This document shows positions 8,537 to 16,366 of a DNA stretch of 64,000 bases, one piece after another. The stretch is from VRUE01 sp963728045. Lineage in GTDB: Bacteria; Actinomycetota; Thermoleophilia; Solirubrobacterales; 70-9. The stretch's first letter is position 1. Each line of letters starts with the position of its first letter. The translations under genes and the position numbers were made by a program. The stretch covers positions 434,001 through 498,000 of the forward strand of contig CAVSIE010000002.1 of NCBI GenBank assembly GCA_963728045.1. Reading direction: 5' to 3'. The notes beneath the pieces were generated by a model, which saw nothing but the letters and a program-made list of their open reading frames with translations, was not told the origin of the DNA and did not search any database.

Positions 8537-8941
8537 TCAGAGGTTCGGCCGCGACGTAACGGCGCCCTCGGGCCGCCCGGCGACCTCGGCTGCGCGTCCG
8601 ACTTTCTCGCCGATCCCGTAGTGGGCGCAGATCGCCAGCTCGTGCTCGCGCAGCAGGGGGCGGGCCGGGTCGACTAAGGGCGCGCTGCGCAGCGCCTCCC
8701 GCTCATGAGCGACCCAGACGCGATCCGCGCCCCCTGCGCAATTGCGCAGGGGGACGGCGACGAGCTTGGTCCGACGGCGGCCGAGCTTGGCGATCAGCCA
8801 GACTGCCTCGCCTCCCTCGGCGTCCAGGTAGAGGCTGTGGACCTTGCCCCCTACGCAGCTGCCGCCTAGCTCGTCGAGCTCGAAGCCGATCCAGCGGCTC
8901 GTCTCCTCGAGCGCGGGTGGCGCGACCGCCGGCTCAGCCAT
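8537..8941 (-). CDS. PRC-barrel-like protein
   Basis: A 134-residue protein starting MAEPAVAPPALEE. The middle part (WIGFELDELGG, then GKVHSLYLDAEGGEAVWLIAKLG and TKLVAVPL) resembles a PRC-barrel beta domain, a small fold often mediating RNA or protein contacts. The start is the ATG at 8941, which overlaps the meaB stop by 8 bp, so it is translated with meaB. No enzymatic residues are recognisable. Between it and the acyl-CoA dehydrogenase stop are 79 bp with no clear signal. Confidence 0.65.
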   Translation of the reverse strand: MAEPAVAPPALEETSRWIGFELDELGGSCVGGKVHSLYLDAEGGEAVWLIAKLGRRRTKLVAVPLRNCAGGADRVWVAHEREALRSAPLVDPARPLLREHELAICAHYGIGEKVGRAAEVAGRPEGAVTSRPNL

Positions 8942-9896
8942 CGGCCTGCCTCTCCAGCAGCTCGGAGGCGGCGCTGGCCGGGTCGAGCTCGCGCCGCACC
9001 ACCCGTTCCAGCAGCTCTTCGGTCCCCGGGTCGGCGGCGGCGGTCGTCTCCAGCCGTCGCCGCATCCGCGAGGCCGCGATCCCGAGCACCTCGTTGCGCA
9101 GGTTGCGGGCCCGTCGTTCGTCAAGCGTTCCTTTCGCCTCGATGAACGCGCGGTGCTCGTCGATCGCATCGGCCAGCTCGGCGACCCCCTCGCCACGCGC
9201 CGCCTCGGTGCAGAGAATCGGCACCTGCCAGCCCTCCGGATCGTGGGAGAGCGCGAGGACACTGCGCACCTCGCGCACCATCGTGTCGGTCATCGGGTGG
9301 TCGGCCTTGTTGACGACGATCACGTCGGGGATCTCCATCACCCCCGCCTTGAGAGCCTGAATCGAGTCGCCGGAGCCGGGCATCAGCGCCAGCACGATCG
9401 TGTCGGCGTGGTCGACGATGTCGATCTCTGCCTGGCCGACGCCGACGGTCTCGATCAGCACGTCGTCCTTGCCGGCGGCATCCATCGCCAGCGCCACCTG
9501 GAGGGCGGCCTCGGAGAGGCCGCCGAGCGCGCCCCGTGAGGCCATCGAGCGGATGAAGACGCCGGGGTCGAGGAAGTGGTCGGAGAGCCGGATCCGGTCA
9601 CCGAGGAGCGCGCCGCGGGTGAAGGGGCTGGAGGGGTCGATCGAGAGCACAGCAACCTGCCGCTCGTCCTTGCGCAGCTCGGCGGTGAGGGCCCCGATCA
9701 GGGTGCTCTTCCCCACCCCCGGCGGACCGGTGAACCCGACGATCCGCGCCTTGCCGGTGCGCGGATAGACCTCGCGCACCAGCTCCCAGCCGGCCGGGTC
9801 GTCGGACTCGATCAGGGTGATCGCCCGCGCCAGCGCGCGCTTGTCGCCTGCGACGAGGCGCTCCGCGAGCGAGGTCTCCTTGGCGGTGTCTGCCAC
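8934..9896 (-). CDS. meaB: MeaB/ArgK-type G3E GTPase (methylmalonyl-CoA mutase chaperone)
   Basis: A 320-residue SIMIBI GTPase. The P-loop is GFTGPPGVGKSTLIGAL (residues ~55-70). Other motifs are VLSIDPSSPFTRGALLGDRIRL (switch I and the metal-binding loop), the Walker B/switch II segment VLIETVGVGQAEIDI, and VVNKADHP (NKxD base specificity). MeaB protects and loads cobalamin into methylmalonyl-CoA mutase; the mutase genes are not in this window. The start is a GTG with TAGACT 9 nt upstream. Its promoter overlaps that of the divergent acyltransferase gene in a palindrome. Confidence 0.93.
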   Translation of the reverse strand: MADTAKETSLAERLVAGDKRALARAITLIESDDPAGWELVREVYPRTGKARIVGFTGPPGVGKSTLIGALTAELRKDERQVAVLSIDPSSPFTRGALLGDRIRLSDHFLDPGVFIRSMASRGALGGLSEAALQVALAMDAAGKDDVLIETVGVGQAEIDIVDHADTIVLALMPGSGDSIQALKAGVMEIPDVIVVNKADHPMTDTMVREVRSVLALSHDPEGWQVPILCTEAARGEGVAELADAIDEHRAFIEAKGTLDERRARNLRNEVLGIAASRMRRRLETTAAADPGTEELLERVVRRELDPASAASELLERQADG

Positions 9897-9905
9897 GGCT
9901 GCGCC

Positions 9906-9915
9906 AGTCTAGAGT
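9906..9915. promoter_or_regulatory. Symmetric bidirectional promoter, overlapping -10 boxes
   Basis: AGTCTAGAGT contains TAGAGT for the plus-strand acyltransferase (9910-9915, 10 nt before its ATG). It also contains TAGACT for meaB on the minus strand (9906-9911, 9 nt before its GTG). The two hexamers share the TCTAGA palindrome. The start codons are only 29 bp apart, so both mRNAs must be leaderless or nearly so. Confidence 0.55.
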
Positions 9916-9925
9916 CCGCGCCGCC

Positions 9926-10579
9926 ATGATCCGCTTCCTCGCCCGCAACGGCATGCTGAGACCGAAATACGCGCGCCTGCTCGGCCGCTGGCTGCGCCGC
10001 CGCCTCCTCACCCGGGCCGGCTGGCGCTGGCGAACCAACGGTCCGGTCTTCTTCGGCCGCGGCCTGGAACTGCAGGTCGCCCGCGGCGCCAGGGTCGAGT
10101 TCGGGCGCTTCGTCTGGGTTGGCGACGGGACGAAGGTCCGCTGCCACGAGGGCGCAGTCGAGATCGGCGCCAAGACGGTGCTCGGGCAGGAATGCACGAT
10201 CTCCGCCTACAAGCGGGTGCGGATAGGCGAGCAGTGCGTGATCGCCGACCGGGCGATGTTCATCGACTTCGACCACGGCGTGGTCGAAGTCGAGCGGCCG
10301 ATCCGCGTGCAGGGGATCTACACGCGCGACGTCGAGGTCGGCTCCAACGTCTGGATCGGCTACGGCGCCTGCATCCTGCGCGGCGTCCGCGTCGGCGACA
10401 ACGCGATCATCGGGACCAACTCGGTGGTGACCAAGGACGTCCCCGCCAACGCCGTCGTCGCCGGCATCCCGGCCCGGATCATCCGTATGCGCGACGCGCC
10501 GCAGCAGCTGCGCTGGGCCGATCCGGTCGAGCCCGACCCCGGGGCCGGGACGACGATGCAGCCACCGCCGCAAGACTGA
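9926..10579 (+). CDS. Hexapeptide-repeat (left-handed beta-helix) acyltransferase
   Basis: A 217-residue protein of the WcaF/Maa-like O-acyltransferase family. From residue ~45 it shows degenerate hexapeptide turns (VEIGAKTVLGQ, VRIGEQCVIAD). It ends with DVEVGSNVWIGYGACILRG and DNAIIGTNSVVTKDVPANAVVAGIPARII, the hallmark C-terminal coil. The probable role is acetylation or acylation of a sugar in a surface polysaccharide or glycolipid. The N-terminal ~40 residues are basic and may contact membrane or substrate. It is expressed from the symmetric promoter shared with meaB. Confidence 0.88.
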   Translation: MIRFLARNGMLRPKYARLLGRWLRRRLLTRAGWRWRTNGPVFFGRGLELQVARGARVEFGRFVWVGDGTKVRCHEGAVEIGAKTVLGQECTISAYKRVRIGEQCVIADRAMFIDFDHGVVEVERPIRVQGIYTRDVEVGSNVWIGYGACILRGVRVGDNAIIGTNSVVTKDVPANAVVAGIPARIIRMRDAPQQLRWADPVEPDPGAGTTMQPPPQD

Positions 10580-10773
10580 GGCGCCCGCTGCTATAACATT
10601 GAATGATGCGTATTGTCTGCAAGACAGAACAGTTAATCAAGGACGAGCTCCAGTCGCGACGGTCCGCTCATGAACGGTCCCCGTCGAGGCAGTTGTCAAG
10701 AGGCGGTAGACAGACCGATCGCGGTCGCGTTCCGCCTGTGGCGCGGCTCCGGCGGAGCCCCAAGAATGCGACG

Positions 10774-11064
10774 GTGGACGTGGCCCGCCACTTCGGTAGG
10801 AACCTCGCGCGCTGCCGTAAACGCGCCAGCCTCTCGCAGGAAGAGCTGGCAGTTCGCGCCTCGCTGCACAGGACTGCGGTAGGGCAGATCGAGCGGGGAG
10901 AACGCGTCGCCCGGGTCGACACGCTGATCAAGCTCGCAGGCTCGCTCGAGATCCCACCCGGTGAGCTGCTCGAGGGGATGGGCTGGGACCCGGGCGGCAC
11001 CCGGCTCGGTCAGTTCAGCGCGGCGAACGACTCCAGCGGAGCCAAGGCCCAGCAGGTCGCCTAG
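10774..11064 (+). CDS. XRE-family helix-turn-helix regulator
   Basis: The GTG at 10774 gives 96 residues, almost all one Cro/C1-type HTH domain: FGRNLARCRKRASLSQEELA, then SLHRTAVGQIERGERVARVDTLIKLAGSLEI. The frame stays open upstream to an ATG at 10603/10606, just after a TATAAC box (10592-10597). A longer 152-residue form with a basic, low-complexity N-terminus is therefore possible. I prefer the compact form because the domain starts at once. Between promoter and GTG lies a GGCTCC-GGC-GGAGCC hairpin (10745-10759). Targets are unknown. Confidence 0.65.
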   Translation: MDVARHFGRNLARCRKRASLSQEELAVRASLHRTAVGQIERGERVARVDTLIKLAGSLEIPPGELLEGMGWDPGGTRLGQFSAANDSSGAKAQQVA

Positions 11065-11070
11065 GAGGAA

Positions 11071-12267
11071 CTAGGCGGGATCCAGCTTGGCGCCGGCGAG
11101 ATCGGCGTAGAGGGAGGCCGTTTGCTCGGCCACGTCCCCCCAGTCGAAGCGACGCAGGTGCTCATAGGCTTCGGCGACGAGGCGGCGGCCGAGCTCGTCG
11201 TCGCAGAGGACGCGGATCGCGACCTCGGCCAGGGCGTCGGGGTCGTGGGCACGGAAACGGAGGCCGGCCTCCTCGTGGGGGACGACCTCGCGTAGCCCGC
11301 CGGTGTCGGCGACGATGCAGGGACAGCCCGACGCCATCGCCTCCAGCGCGACCAGCCCGAAGGGCTCGTAGATAGAAGGGACCACGGTGAGGTCGGCGAT
11401 CCGGTAGAGCGAGTGCAGGACGTCGTCGCCGATCCAGCCGAGGAAGGCGCCGTGCTCCATCAGCCCCAGGTCCTCCGCCTGCTTGTGCAGCTCCGCCTCG
11501 TGGGTGCCGGAGCCGGCGACCAGGAACCGCGTCCCCGGCGCCTCTTCGATCAGGCGGGGCATCGCCTCCAGGGCCAGCTGGAAGCCCTTCTCGTAGACCA
11601 GCCTCCCGATCAGCAACACCAGCTTCTCCTCAGGCGCGGCGAACTCGGAGCGCAGCCGCTTCAGCTCGACCGGGTCCTGCGGCTGCAGGTCGCCTGGGTC
11701 GATGCCGTTGGGAATCACGGTCACCCGCTCCTCCTCGACGCCGAAGATGTCGACGATCTGCTCCCGCATGTAGTGGGAGCAGGCGATCACCCGCTCCGAG
11801 CGATTCGTGATCCAGCGCTCGACCCCGTGGATGTAGGACTGCGGGTGCTTGTCGACCCAGCCCTGGTGGCGGCCGTGCTCGGTGGCGTGGATGGTCGTCA
11901 CCAGGGGCGCCCCGAAGCGCTTGGCGAGGTGATCGCAGGCGTTGGCGACCAACCAGTCGTGGCCGTGGACGAGGTCGAAGCTGTAGCGGTCGCCGAGCTC
12001 GACCCCGGCGGCGAGCATGTCCGAGTTCATCCGCTCGACCCAGGCGACGAACTCGCCCAAGTCGGTCGGTCGCTTCGGCTCGCGGATGCGGTGGATGGTG
12101 ACGCCGTCGCGGCGCTCCTCGGCCGGCGACTCCTCGCCGCCGCGGGTGAGGACGTGGACCTCGACCTCGCGCTCGACCAGGGCCTCGGAGATCTTGCGGA
12201 CGTGGCGGGCCAGGCCGCCCTCGATCAGCGGCGGGTACTCCCAGGAGAGGATCAGAACGCGGGTCAT
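11071..12267 (-). CDS. GT4 glycosyltransferase, Rv3032-like alpha-glucan synthase
   Basis: A 398-residue retaining GT-B glycosyltransferase. The N-terminal glycine loop region is SWEYPPLIEGGLARHVRK; VHGHDWLVANA and HATEHGRHQGW follow. The C-terminal domain has GRLVYEKGFQLALEAM and the EPFGLVALEAMASGCP donor-binding E-x7-E motif. It is similar in type to the actinobacterial GlgA/GlgM and Rv3032 enzymes that build alpha-1,4-glucans. It ends an operon methyltransferase - GH57 - GT4, the same gene types and order as Rv3030-Rv3032 of M. tuberculosis (methylglucose lipopolysaccharide locus). The assignment to that pathway is inferred from this order. Confidence 0.85.
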   Translation of the reverse strand: MTRVLILSWEYPPLIEGGLARHVRKISEALVEREVEVHVLTRGGEESPAEERRDGVTIHRIREPKRPTDLGEFVAWVERMNSDMLAAGVELGDRYSFDLVHGHDWLVANACDHLAKRFGAPLVTTIHATEHGRHQGWVDKHPQSYIHGVERWITNRSERVIACSHYMREQIVDIFGVEEERVTVIPNGIDPGDLQPQDPVELKRLRSEFAAPEEKLVLLIGRLVYEKGFQLALEAMPRLIEEAPGTRFLVAGSGTHEAELHKQAEDLGLMEHGAFLGWIGDDVLHSLYRIADLTVVPSIYEPFGLVALEAMASGCPCIVADTGGLREVVPHEEAGLRFRAHDPDALAEVAIRVLCDDELGRRLVAEAYEHLRRFDWGDVAEQTASLYADLAGAKLDPA

Positions 12268-12279
12268 CGTCGGGCGGAG

Positions 12280-13689
12280 CTAGGGCTCCAGAAGCGGGGC
12301 GAGGCTTAGGTCCGGGGCGAGGGAGCGCATGCGCGGGTCCGTGGTGGCCGGGGAGTCTATGGCCTGTAGAGCGGCCCCGGCGTGCCAGGTCGCCCGCTGA
12401 AAGGCGTAGTCCCCGGCCTGACCGCGCTTGTCGAGAAAGGCCCAGTCGCTCGACTGGGCGGCGAGCAGCTCCCGCGCCGCCCGCAGCGCCGCCGGGCCCC
12501 GCAGGCCGGCCGAGAGCGTTCGCAACAGGCGCAGCTCGAGCCGCCGCGCTCCCCAGGCCAAATCGGCAACCGGGGGCGAGTCCCAGGTGCTGAGGTCCTT
12601 GTCCTCGCCCCAGCTCCCGGCGGCGAGCGGCCGCTCGACCGGCTCGTGCTCGGCGAGCGCCTGCGGCACGGTGAGCAGGCGCACCCCGGCGGTCTCGGCT
12701 CGGGACAGGACCTCGCGCAGCCAGATCGCCCCCTCCGACCACCAGTGGCCGAGCAGCTCGGTGTCGATCGCGAAGACGAGCAGGCCACGGCGGCCGCTCG
12801 AGGCCTGAGCCTCGCGCAACCGAGACGCGGCCGCGGCGAGGAACTCGCCTGCCTGCCGGCGCGCCGCCTCCTCGGCCGCGACGGGTTCGTAGGCGCCTCC
12901 GCCGACCTTCCAGATCCGCACTCCGCGCAGCGACTTGCCCGCGAACTGGGCATGGGCTGGGTCGGAGGGGTAGCCGTCGAGCGACCAGAGCCACTGGATC
13001 GCCTCCCAGTCGATCGGCAGCGCCACGGGCCCGGCCTCGGTCGCGACGGGCCGGAGCGCCTCCGGCGAATCGTCGTGAGCGCTCTGGTCGACGCAGAACC
13101 AGCCCACCCCCTGCTCCGCCAGGGCCCACTCGAGGCCCTGCGCGTAGGCGCACTCCGGCAGCCAGAACCCGCCGTCCCAGCCGAAGCGGCGCCGGTGCGA
13201 GCGAATCCCGGCGTCGAGTTGTAGCCGCAGCCCCTCATGCGTGGCCAGAAGCGGTAGCACCGCGTGGGTGGCGGCGGACGTCGCCAGGGCGATCCTCCCG
13301 GAGGCCTCCGCCTTCTGGAAGAGCCACAGGGGGTCGCCTCCGGCACCGTCGAGCAGCTCCAGCGCGTGCCGGTACCGGGTCAGCTCCGCTTCACAGGCCG
13401 CCTGGCACTCGGGCGACACCTGTCCGGCGTCTGCCTCGGCGGCCCCGATCCGCCACTCGAGCAGGAAGTCGCGAAGCCGCTCACGCAGACCGGTGTCCTC
13501 CAGCTGGTCCGCCAGCACGGGAGTGATCGTCATCGTCAGCCGCTCGGCCACCTCGAGCACCGGCAGGTAAGAGCGGATCACCGCGTCGAAGAGCCACTCC
13601 TCGCCGAACGGGTAGGTGCCGAAGCCCTCGACGTAGGGCATGTGGCTGTGCAGGACGATTGCCAGGTCGCCGGCGGTGTCCTCAGGCAT
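12280..13689 (-). CDS. GH57 1,4-alpha-glucan branching enzyme (DUF1957 type, Rv3031-like)
   Basis: A 469-residue glycoside hydrolase 57. It begins DLAIVLHSHMPYVEG (conserved HxHxPY). The nucleophile Glu is in GGFWLPECAYAQGLEW and the acid/base Asp in FAIDTELLGHWW, followed by a helical C-terminal domain. It transfers glucan chains to make alpha-1,6 branches. The start is the ATG at 13689, overlapping the methyltransferase stop by 8 bp; a longer in-frame extension upstream is antisense-like and rejected. It lies 12 nt before the GT4 gene. Confidence 0.9.
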   Translation of the reverse strand: MPEDTAGDLAIVLHSHMPYVEGFGTYPFGEEWLFDAVIRSYLPVLEVAERLTMTITPVLADQLEDTGLRERLRDFLLEWRIGAAEADAGQVSPECQAACEAELTRYRHALELLDGAGGDPLWLFQKAEASGRIALATSAATHAVLPLLATHEGLRLQLDAGIRSHRRRFGWDGGFWLPECAYAQGLEWALAEQGVGWFCVDQSAHDDSPEALRPVATEAGPVALPIDWEAIQWLWSLDGYPSDPAHAQFAGKSLRGVRIWKVGGGAYEPVAAEEAARRQAGEFLAAAASRLREAQASSGRRGLLVFAIDTELLGHWWSEGAIWLREVLSRAETAGVRLLTVPQALAEHEPVERPLAAGSWGEDKDLSTWDSPPVADLAWGARRLELRLLRTLSAGLRGPAALRAARELLAAQSSDWAFLDKRGQAGDYAFQRATWHAGAALQAIDSPATTDPRMRSLAPDLSLAPLLEP

Positions 13690-14443
13690 GGCAGACGGCG
13701 ACGAAGTCCAGAGCCCGGTCGAGGTTCCCGGTCCTGAGGGCGAAGTCGGAGGCCGAGATCGCCGGCGTGAAGCGGTCGTAGAACGGCTTGGTGATGTGGA
13801 GCGCCTTATGGACCCGATCCCAGCCGATCCGGATCGCCAGCTCGTGGGCGCGCAGCTTGCGGGCGTGGAAGAGGCCGAACAGCTCGACTTGGGGGAAGTG
13901 GGCCTCGCAGAGCTCGCGGAACTCGGCGGCGCGGTACTCGCGCACGTGCCAGGGGTTGTCGGACTTCTCGGCGCCAGGCGGGGCCAGGGTGAGCAGGTTG
14001 GGGGTGGAGACGTAGGCGACGCCCTCTGGGGCGAGCATCGACTTGAAGTGCTCGAGGATCGCGCCGGCGTCCTGCACGTGCTCGATCGTCTGCAGGAAGA
14101 CGACCGCATCGCAGGGCTCGGCGAAGCTCTCGACCAGATCGCGCTCGAAGCGCAGATTGGGCCGCACGTAGCGTAGCCGCGCGTGCTCGTGGGCCTCCGG
14201 GTTGGCGTCGACGCCGACGACGCTCGCCGCCGCCCCCGCCAGCGTGTCGGAGCCGTAGCCCTCGCCGCAGGCCATGTCGACAACGCGCCTCCCCCCTACC
14301 CGGGCCGCGATCCACTCGTAGACGACCAGGTGACGGCGGTACCAGTAGTTCTCCTCCGGCACGTCGGGCAACGTCCGCTCGCCGGTCAGAGGCAGCGGCG
14401 GCACGCCTGGGGGCTGGTTGCGCTGGACGTACTCGCGATCCAC
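13682..14443 (-). CDS. SAM-dependent methyltransferase, Rv3030-like
   Basis: A 253-residue class I methyltransferase. Motif I is VVDMACGEGYGSDTLAG, followed by VVGVDANPEAHEHAR (motif II acidic residue) and CDAVVFLQTIEHVQDAG (motif IV). It is the first gene of the methyltransferase-GH57-GT4 operon, matching Rv3030-Rv3031-Rv3032. A role methylating an alpha-glucan (6-O-methylglucose type) is plausible but unproven. The GTG start has TACGGT 7 nt upstream, so it may be leaderless. It is divergent from a second methyltransferase gene. Confidence 0.85.
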   Translation of the reverse strand: MDREYVQRNQPPGVPPLPLTGERTLPDVPEENYWYRRHLVVYEWIAARVGGRRVVDMACGEGYGSDTLAGAAASVVGVDANPEAHEHARLRYVRPNLRFERDLVESFAEPCDAVVFLQTIEHVQDAGAILEHFKSMLAPEGVAYVSTPNLLTLAPPGAEKSDNPWHVREYRAAEFRELCEAHFPQVELFGLFHARKLRAHELAIRIGWDRVHKALHITKPFYDRFTPAISASDFALRTGNLDRALDFVAVCHA

Positions 14444-14494
14444 GGCGGGGACCGTATTGCGGCCTCGGCGCTCCGTGCTTTACGCCAATCCGCG

Positions 14495-14500
14495 TAGAGT
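14495..14500 (+). promoter_or_regulatory. -10 element for methyltransferase at 14510
   Basis: TAGAGT, 9 nt before the ATG; same box and spacing as other leaderless genes in this window. Confidence 0.45.
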
Positions 14501-14509
14501 TCCGGCCGC

Positions 14510-15427
14510 ATGCCCGCCTCCCCGACGGCGACGCCGGAGCACATCAAGGACGTCAACACCCGCTACCACGACGCGGCGGCCGACGAGTACGACGCCAAGT
14601 GGGGAATCGACTTTGGCGCGACCGGCCAGGAGCAGGTACGGCTGAAGCTGGCCAAGGCGCTCGGCGGCCTCAACGGGGAGACCTTCGGCGACGGGCTCGA
14701 GATCGGCTCCGGCACCGGTTACTTCTCACTCAACCTGGTGCAGCTCGGCGTGGTCCAGCGGCTCACCGCGACCGACATCTCGCCTGGAATGCTGAAGCGA
14801 CTCTCCACCACCGCCGGCTCGCTAGGTCTCGACGTCGAGACGGTCGAGACCGAGGCCGAGACGCTGCCCTTCGAGGACGAGAGCTTCGACATCGTCTTCG
14901 GCCATGCCGTCCTCCACCACATCCCCGACCTCGAGCGGGCTTTCGCCGAATTCCGCCGGGTGCTGAGGCCTGGCGGCGCGATCGCCTTCGCCGGCGAGCC
15001 TTCCCGCTATGGCGACATGCTGGCGGCGCTGCCAAAGCGAGCCGGCCTGCTCGCGGCCCCCGCCTGGCGCGGGCTGGTCAAAGCGCAGCCGCGGGGCGTG
15101 CCGGAGTCCGAGCAGTCGAGTGGGCACGCGCTGGAGGGAGAGGTCGACGTCCACGCCTTCGCCCCAGCCGACTTGCGGCGGCTGCTGCGGGAGGCCGGCT
15201 TCGAGCGGCGGCGCATCGGCGGCGAGGAGCTGCTCGCCAACGCCTGGGGCTGGGGGCTGCGCACGGTCGAGTCGACCGCCGAGCCGGAATCGGTCTCGTG
15301 GCGCTGGCGCAACTTCGCCTTCCAGAGCTACATCGCGCTGCAAAAGGTCGACACCCGGGTGCTCGAGCCCAACCTCCCCGCCGAGCTCTTCTACAACCTG
15401 CTCGTCTCCGGCCGCAAGCCCGCCTGA
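14510..15427 (+). CDS. Class I SAM-dependent methyltransferase (type 11)
   Basis: A 305-residue methyltransferase. After HIKDVNTRYHDAAADEYDAKW comes motif I (GLEIGSGTGYFSLNL), the acidic residue in LTATDISPGML, and FDIVFGHAVLHHIPDLERAF. VLRPGGAIAFAGEPSRYGD is motif post-III. The ~120-residue C-terminal part likely shapes the acceptor site. It is similar to UbiE/type-11 enzymes acting on small molecules, lipids or sugars. It is divergent from the methylglucan operon and could be functionally tied to it. Its 3' end overlaps the convergent AbiEi/DUF559 gene by 37 bp. Confidence 0.88.
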   Translation: MPASPTATPEHIKDVNTRYHDAAADEYDAKWGIDFGATGQEQVRLKLAKALGGLNGETFGDGLEIGSGTGYFSLNLVQLGVVQRLTATDISPGMLKRLSTTAGSLGLDVETVETEAETLPFEDESFDIVFGHAVLHHIPDLERAFAEFRRVLRPGGAIAFAGEPSRYGDMLAALPKRAGLLAAPAWRGLVKAQPRGVPESEQSSGHALEGEVDVHAFAPADLRRLLREAGFERRRIGGEELLANAWGWGLRTVESTAEPESVSWRWRNFAFQSYIALQKVDTRVLEPNLPAELFYNLLVSGRKPA

Positions 15428-16320
15428 AGGCGGTCGGCGACAGCTACCAGCGTCGTCCGTACGCGGTCGGGTTCAAAGCGAACCTGAGCTTCCGCGAAGC
15501 GCAGTGCCGTCAGCCCAGCAGCCGTGTGTGCCTGATCTCGGCGGTGATCGTTTGCCTGCTGGGCCGGGGTTCGGTGGTAGCGCAATCCGTCGGTCTCGAC
15601 CACGAGCCCGAACTGTGGCCAAAAGAAGTCGACCCGAAAGCCGTTCACCCATGACTGGGTCTCGGGAGTGGGCAGGCCCGCTGAGCGAGCCAACGCGAGA
15701 AACCTGCGCTCAAGGCCCGTGTCGGTGAAGGTATGGCTGTCGAGCAAAGTCCGCAGGCGGGCAAGGCCTGGCCTTCGGGGGAGGGAACCGATTGCGGACC
15801 GCAGGGCCTCCGGATCGATCAAATCGAGACGATCCGCCTCGTTGACGGCCCGCTCGAGCTGTGCACGCGTGACACAGGTGGCCAGGGCGATTAGCGTGGA
15901 AACCGGATCTGTTACAGGGATTCCGGTAACCCGACAACGATTCTCCGAGGTCAGCCAAGTGCAGCGGTGAATTCGAATCCCCGGACGACGCCGAGCGAGA
16001 TTGCCCGGAATCGCTACGTCCAGCGCAGAGGTGGGTGACAGAAGACCCCAGAGAGCCGCTGCGCCACGGTGGCTAAGCAGGGCCTCCGGCCCGCCACACA
16101 GCACGGCGGCCATCCAGCGCCCCCGTTGAGTCACCTCTGGCCTGCCGACCGCGTAAACCCCTCGCCAGAGCGGATGCAGGCGTCCCTTCGCGACACGATG
16201 TTCGATTGAGCGGGAGTCCCACCCGAGTCCGAGCAGCTGAGACCGCGTCACCACCCCATGCTGCTTGCGCGCTAGCTCCCAGAGCTTTGCCGAGTCTCGT
16301 GGAAGGTTTGTCCCCACCAT
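15391..16320 (-). CDS. AbiEi-like antitoxin domain fused to DUF559 endonuclease-like domain
   Basis: 309 residues. The N-terminal ~70 (ARKQHGVVTRSQLLGLGW, then HRVAKGRLHPLWRGVYAVG) match the winged-helix region of type IV AbiEi-like proteins. The C-terminal ~90 (VNGFRVDFFWPQFGLVVETDG, then HRRDQAHTAAGLTALRF) match DUF559, a Vsr/PD-(D/E)xK-like nuclease fold with candidate Asp and Glu. Such fusions are common orphan genes in high-GC actinobacteria; no AbiEii toxin is adjacent. Nuclease activity is inferred only. Base composition is slightly less GC than its neighbours, consistent with an accessory gene. Confidence 0.75.
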   Translation of the reverse strand: MVGTNLPRDSAKLWELARKQHGVVTRSQLLGLGWDSRSIEHRVAKGRLHPLWRGVYAVGRPEVTQRGRWMAAVLCGGPEALLSHRGAAALWGLLSPTSALDVAIPGNLARRRPGIRIHRCTWLTSENRCRVTGIPVTDPVSTLIALATCVTRAQLERAVNEADRLDLIDPEALRSAIGSLPRRPGLARLRTLLDSHTFTDTGLERRFLALARSAGLPTPETQSWVNGFRVDFFWPQFGLVVETDGLRYHRTPAQQANDHRRDQAHTAAGLTALRFAEAQVRFEPDRVRTTLVAVADRLQAGLRPETSRL

Positions 16321-16366
16321 CGTGGTGACAAGGCTTCAGCGAGACCGGATTCGCCCCCGTCGCGCG

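Noticed and set aside
10603..10773. N-terminal extension of the XRE regulator as a separate leader peptide
   Set aside because: It has no stop before the HTH domain and no family resemblance; kept only as an alternative start.
12280..14283. Extended N-terminus for the GH57 enzyme through the methyltransferase gene
   Set aside because: The extension is Ser/Thr/Pro/Arg noise in another frame of the methyltransferase; the real ATG at 13689 begins the conserved domain.
15950..15985. Sequence resembling a tRNA T-loop (ATTCGAATCC)
   Set aside because: No acceptor or anticodon stem can be formed around it and it lies in the AbiEi/DUF559 coding frame.
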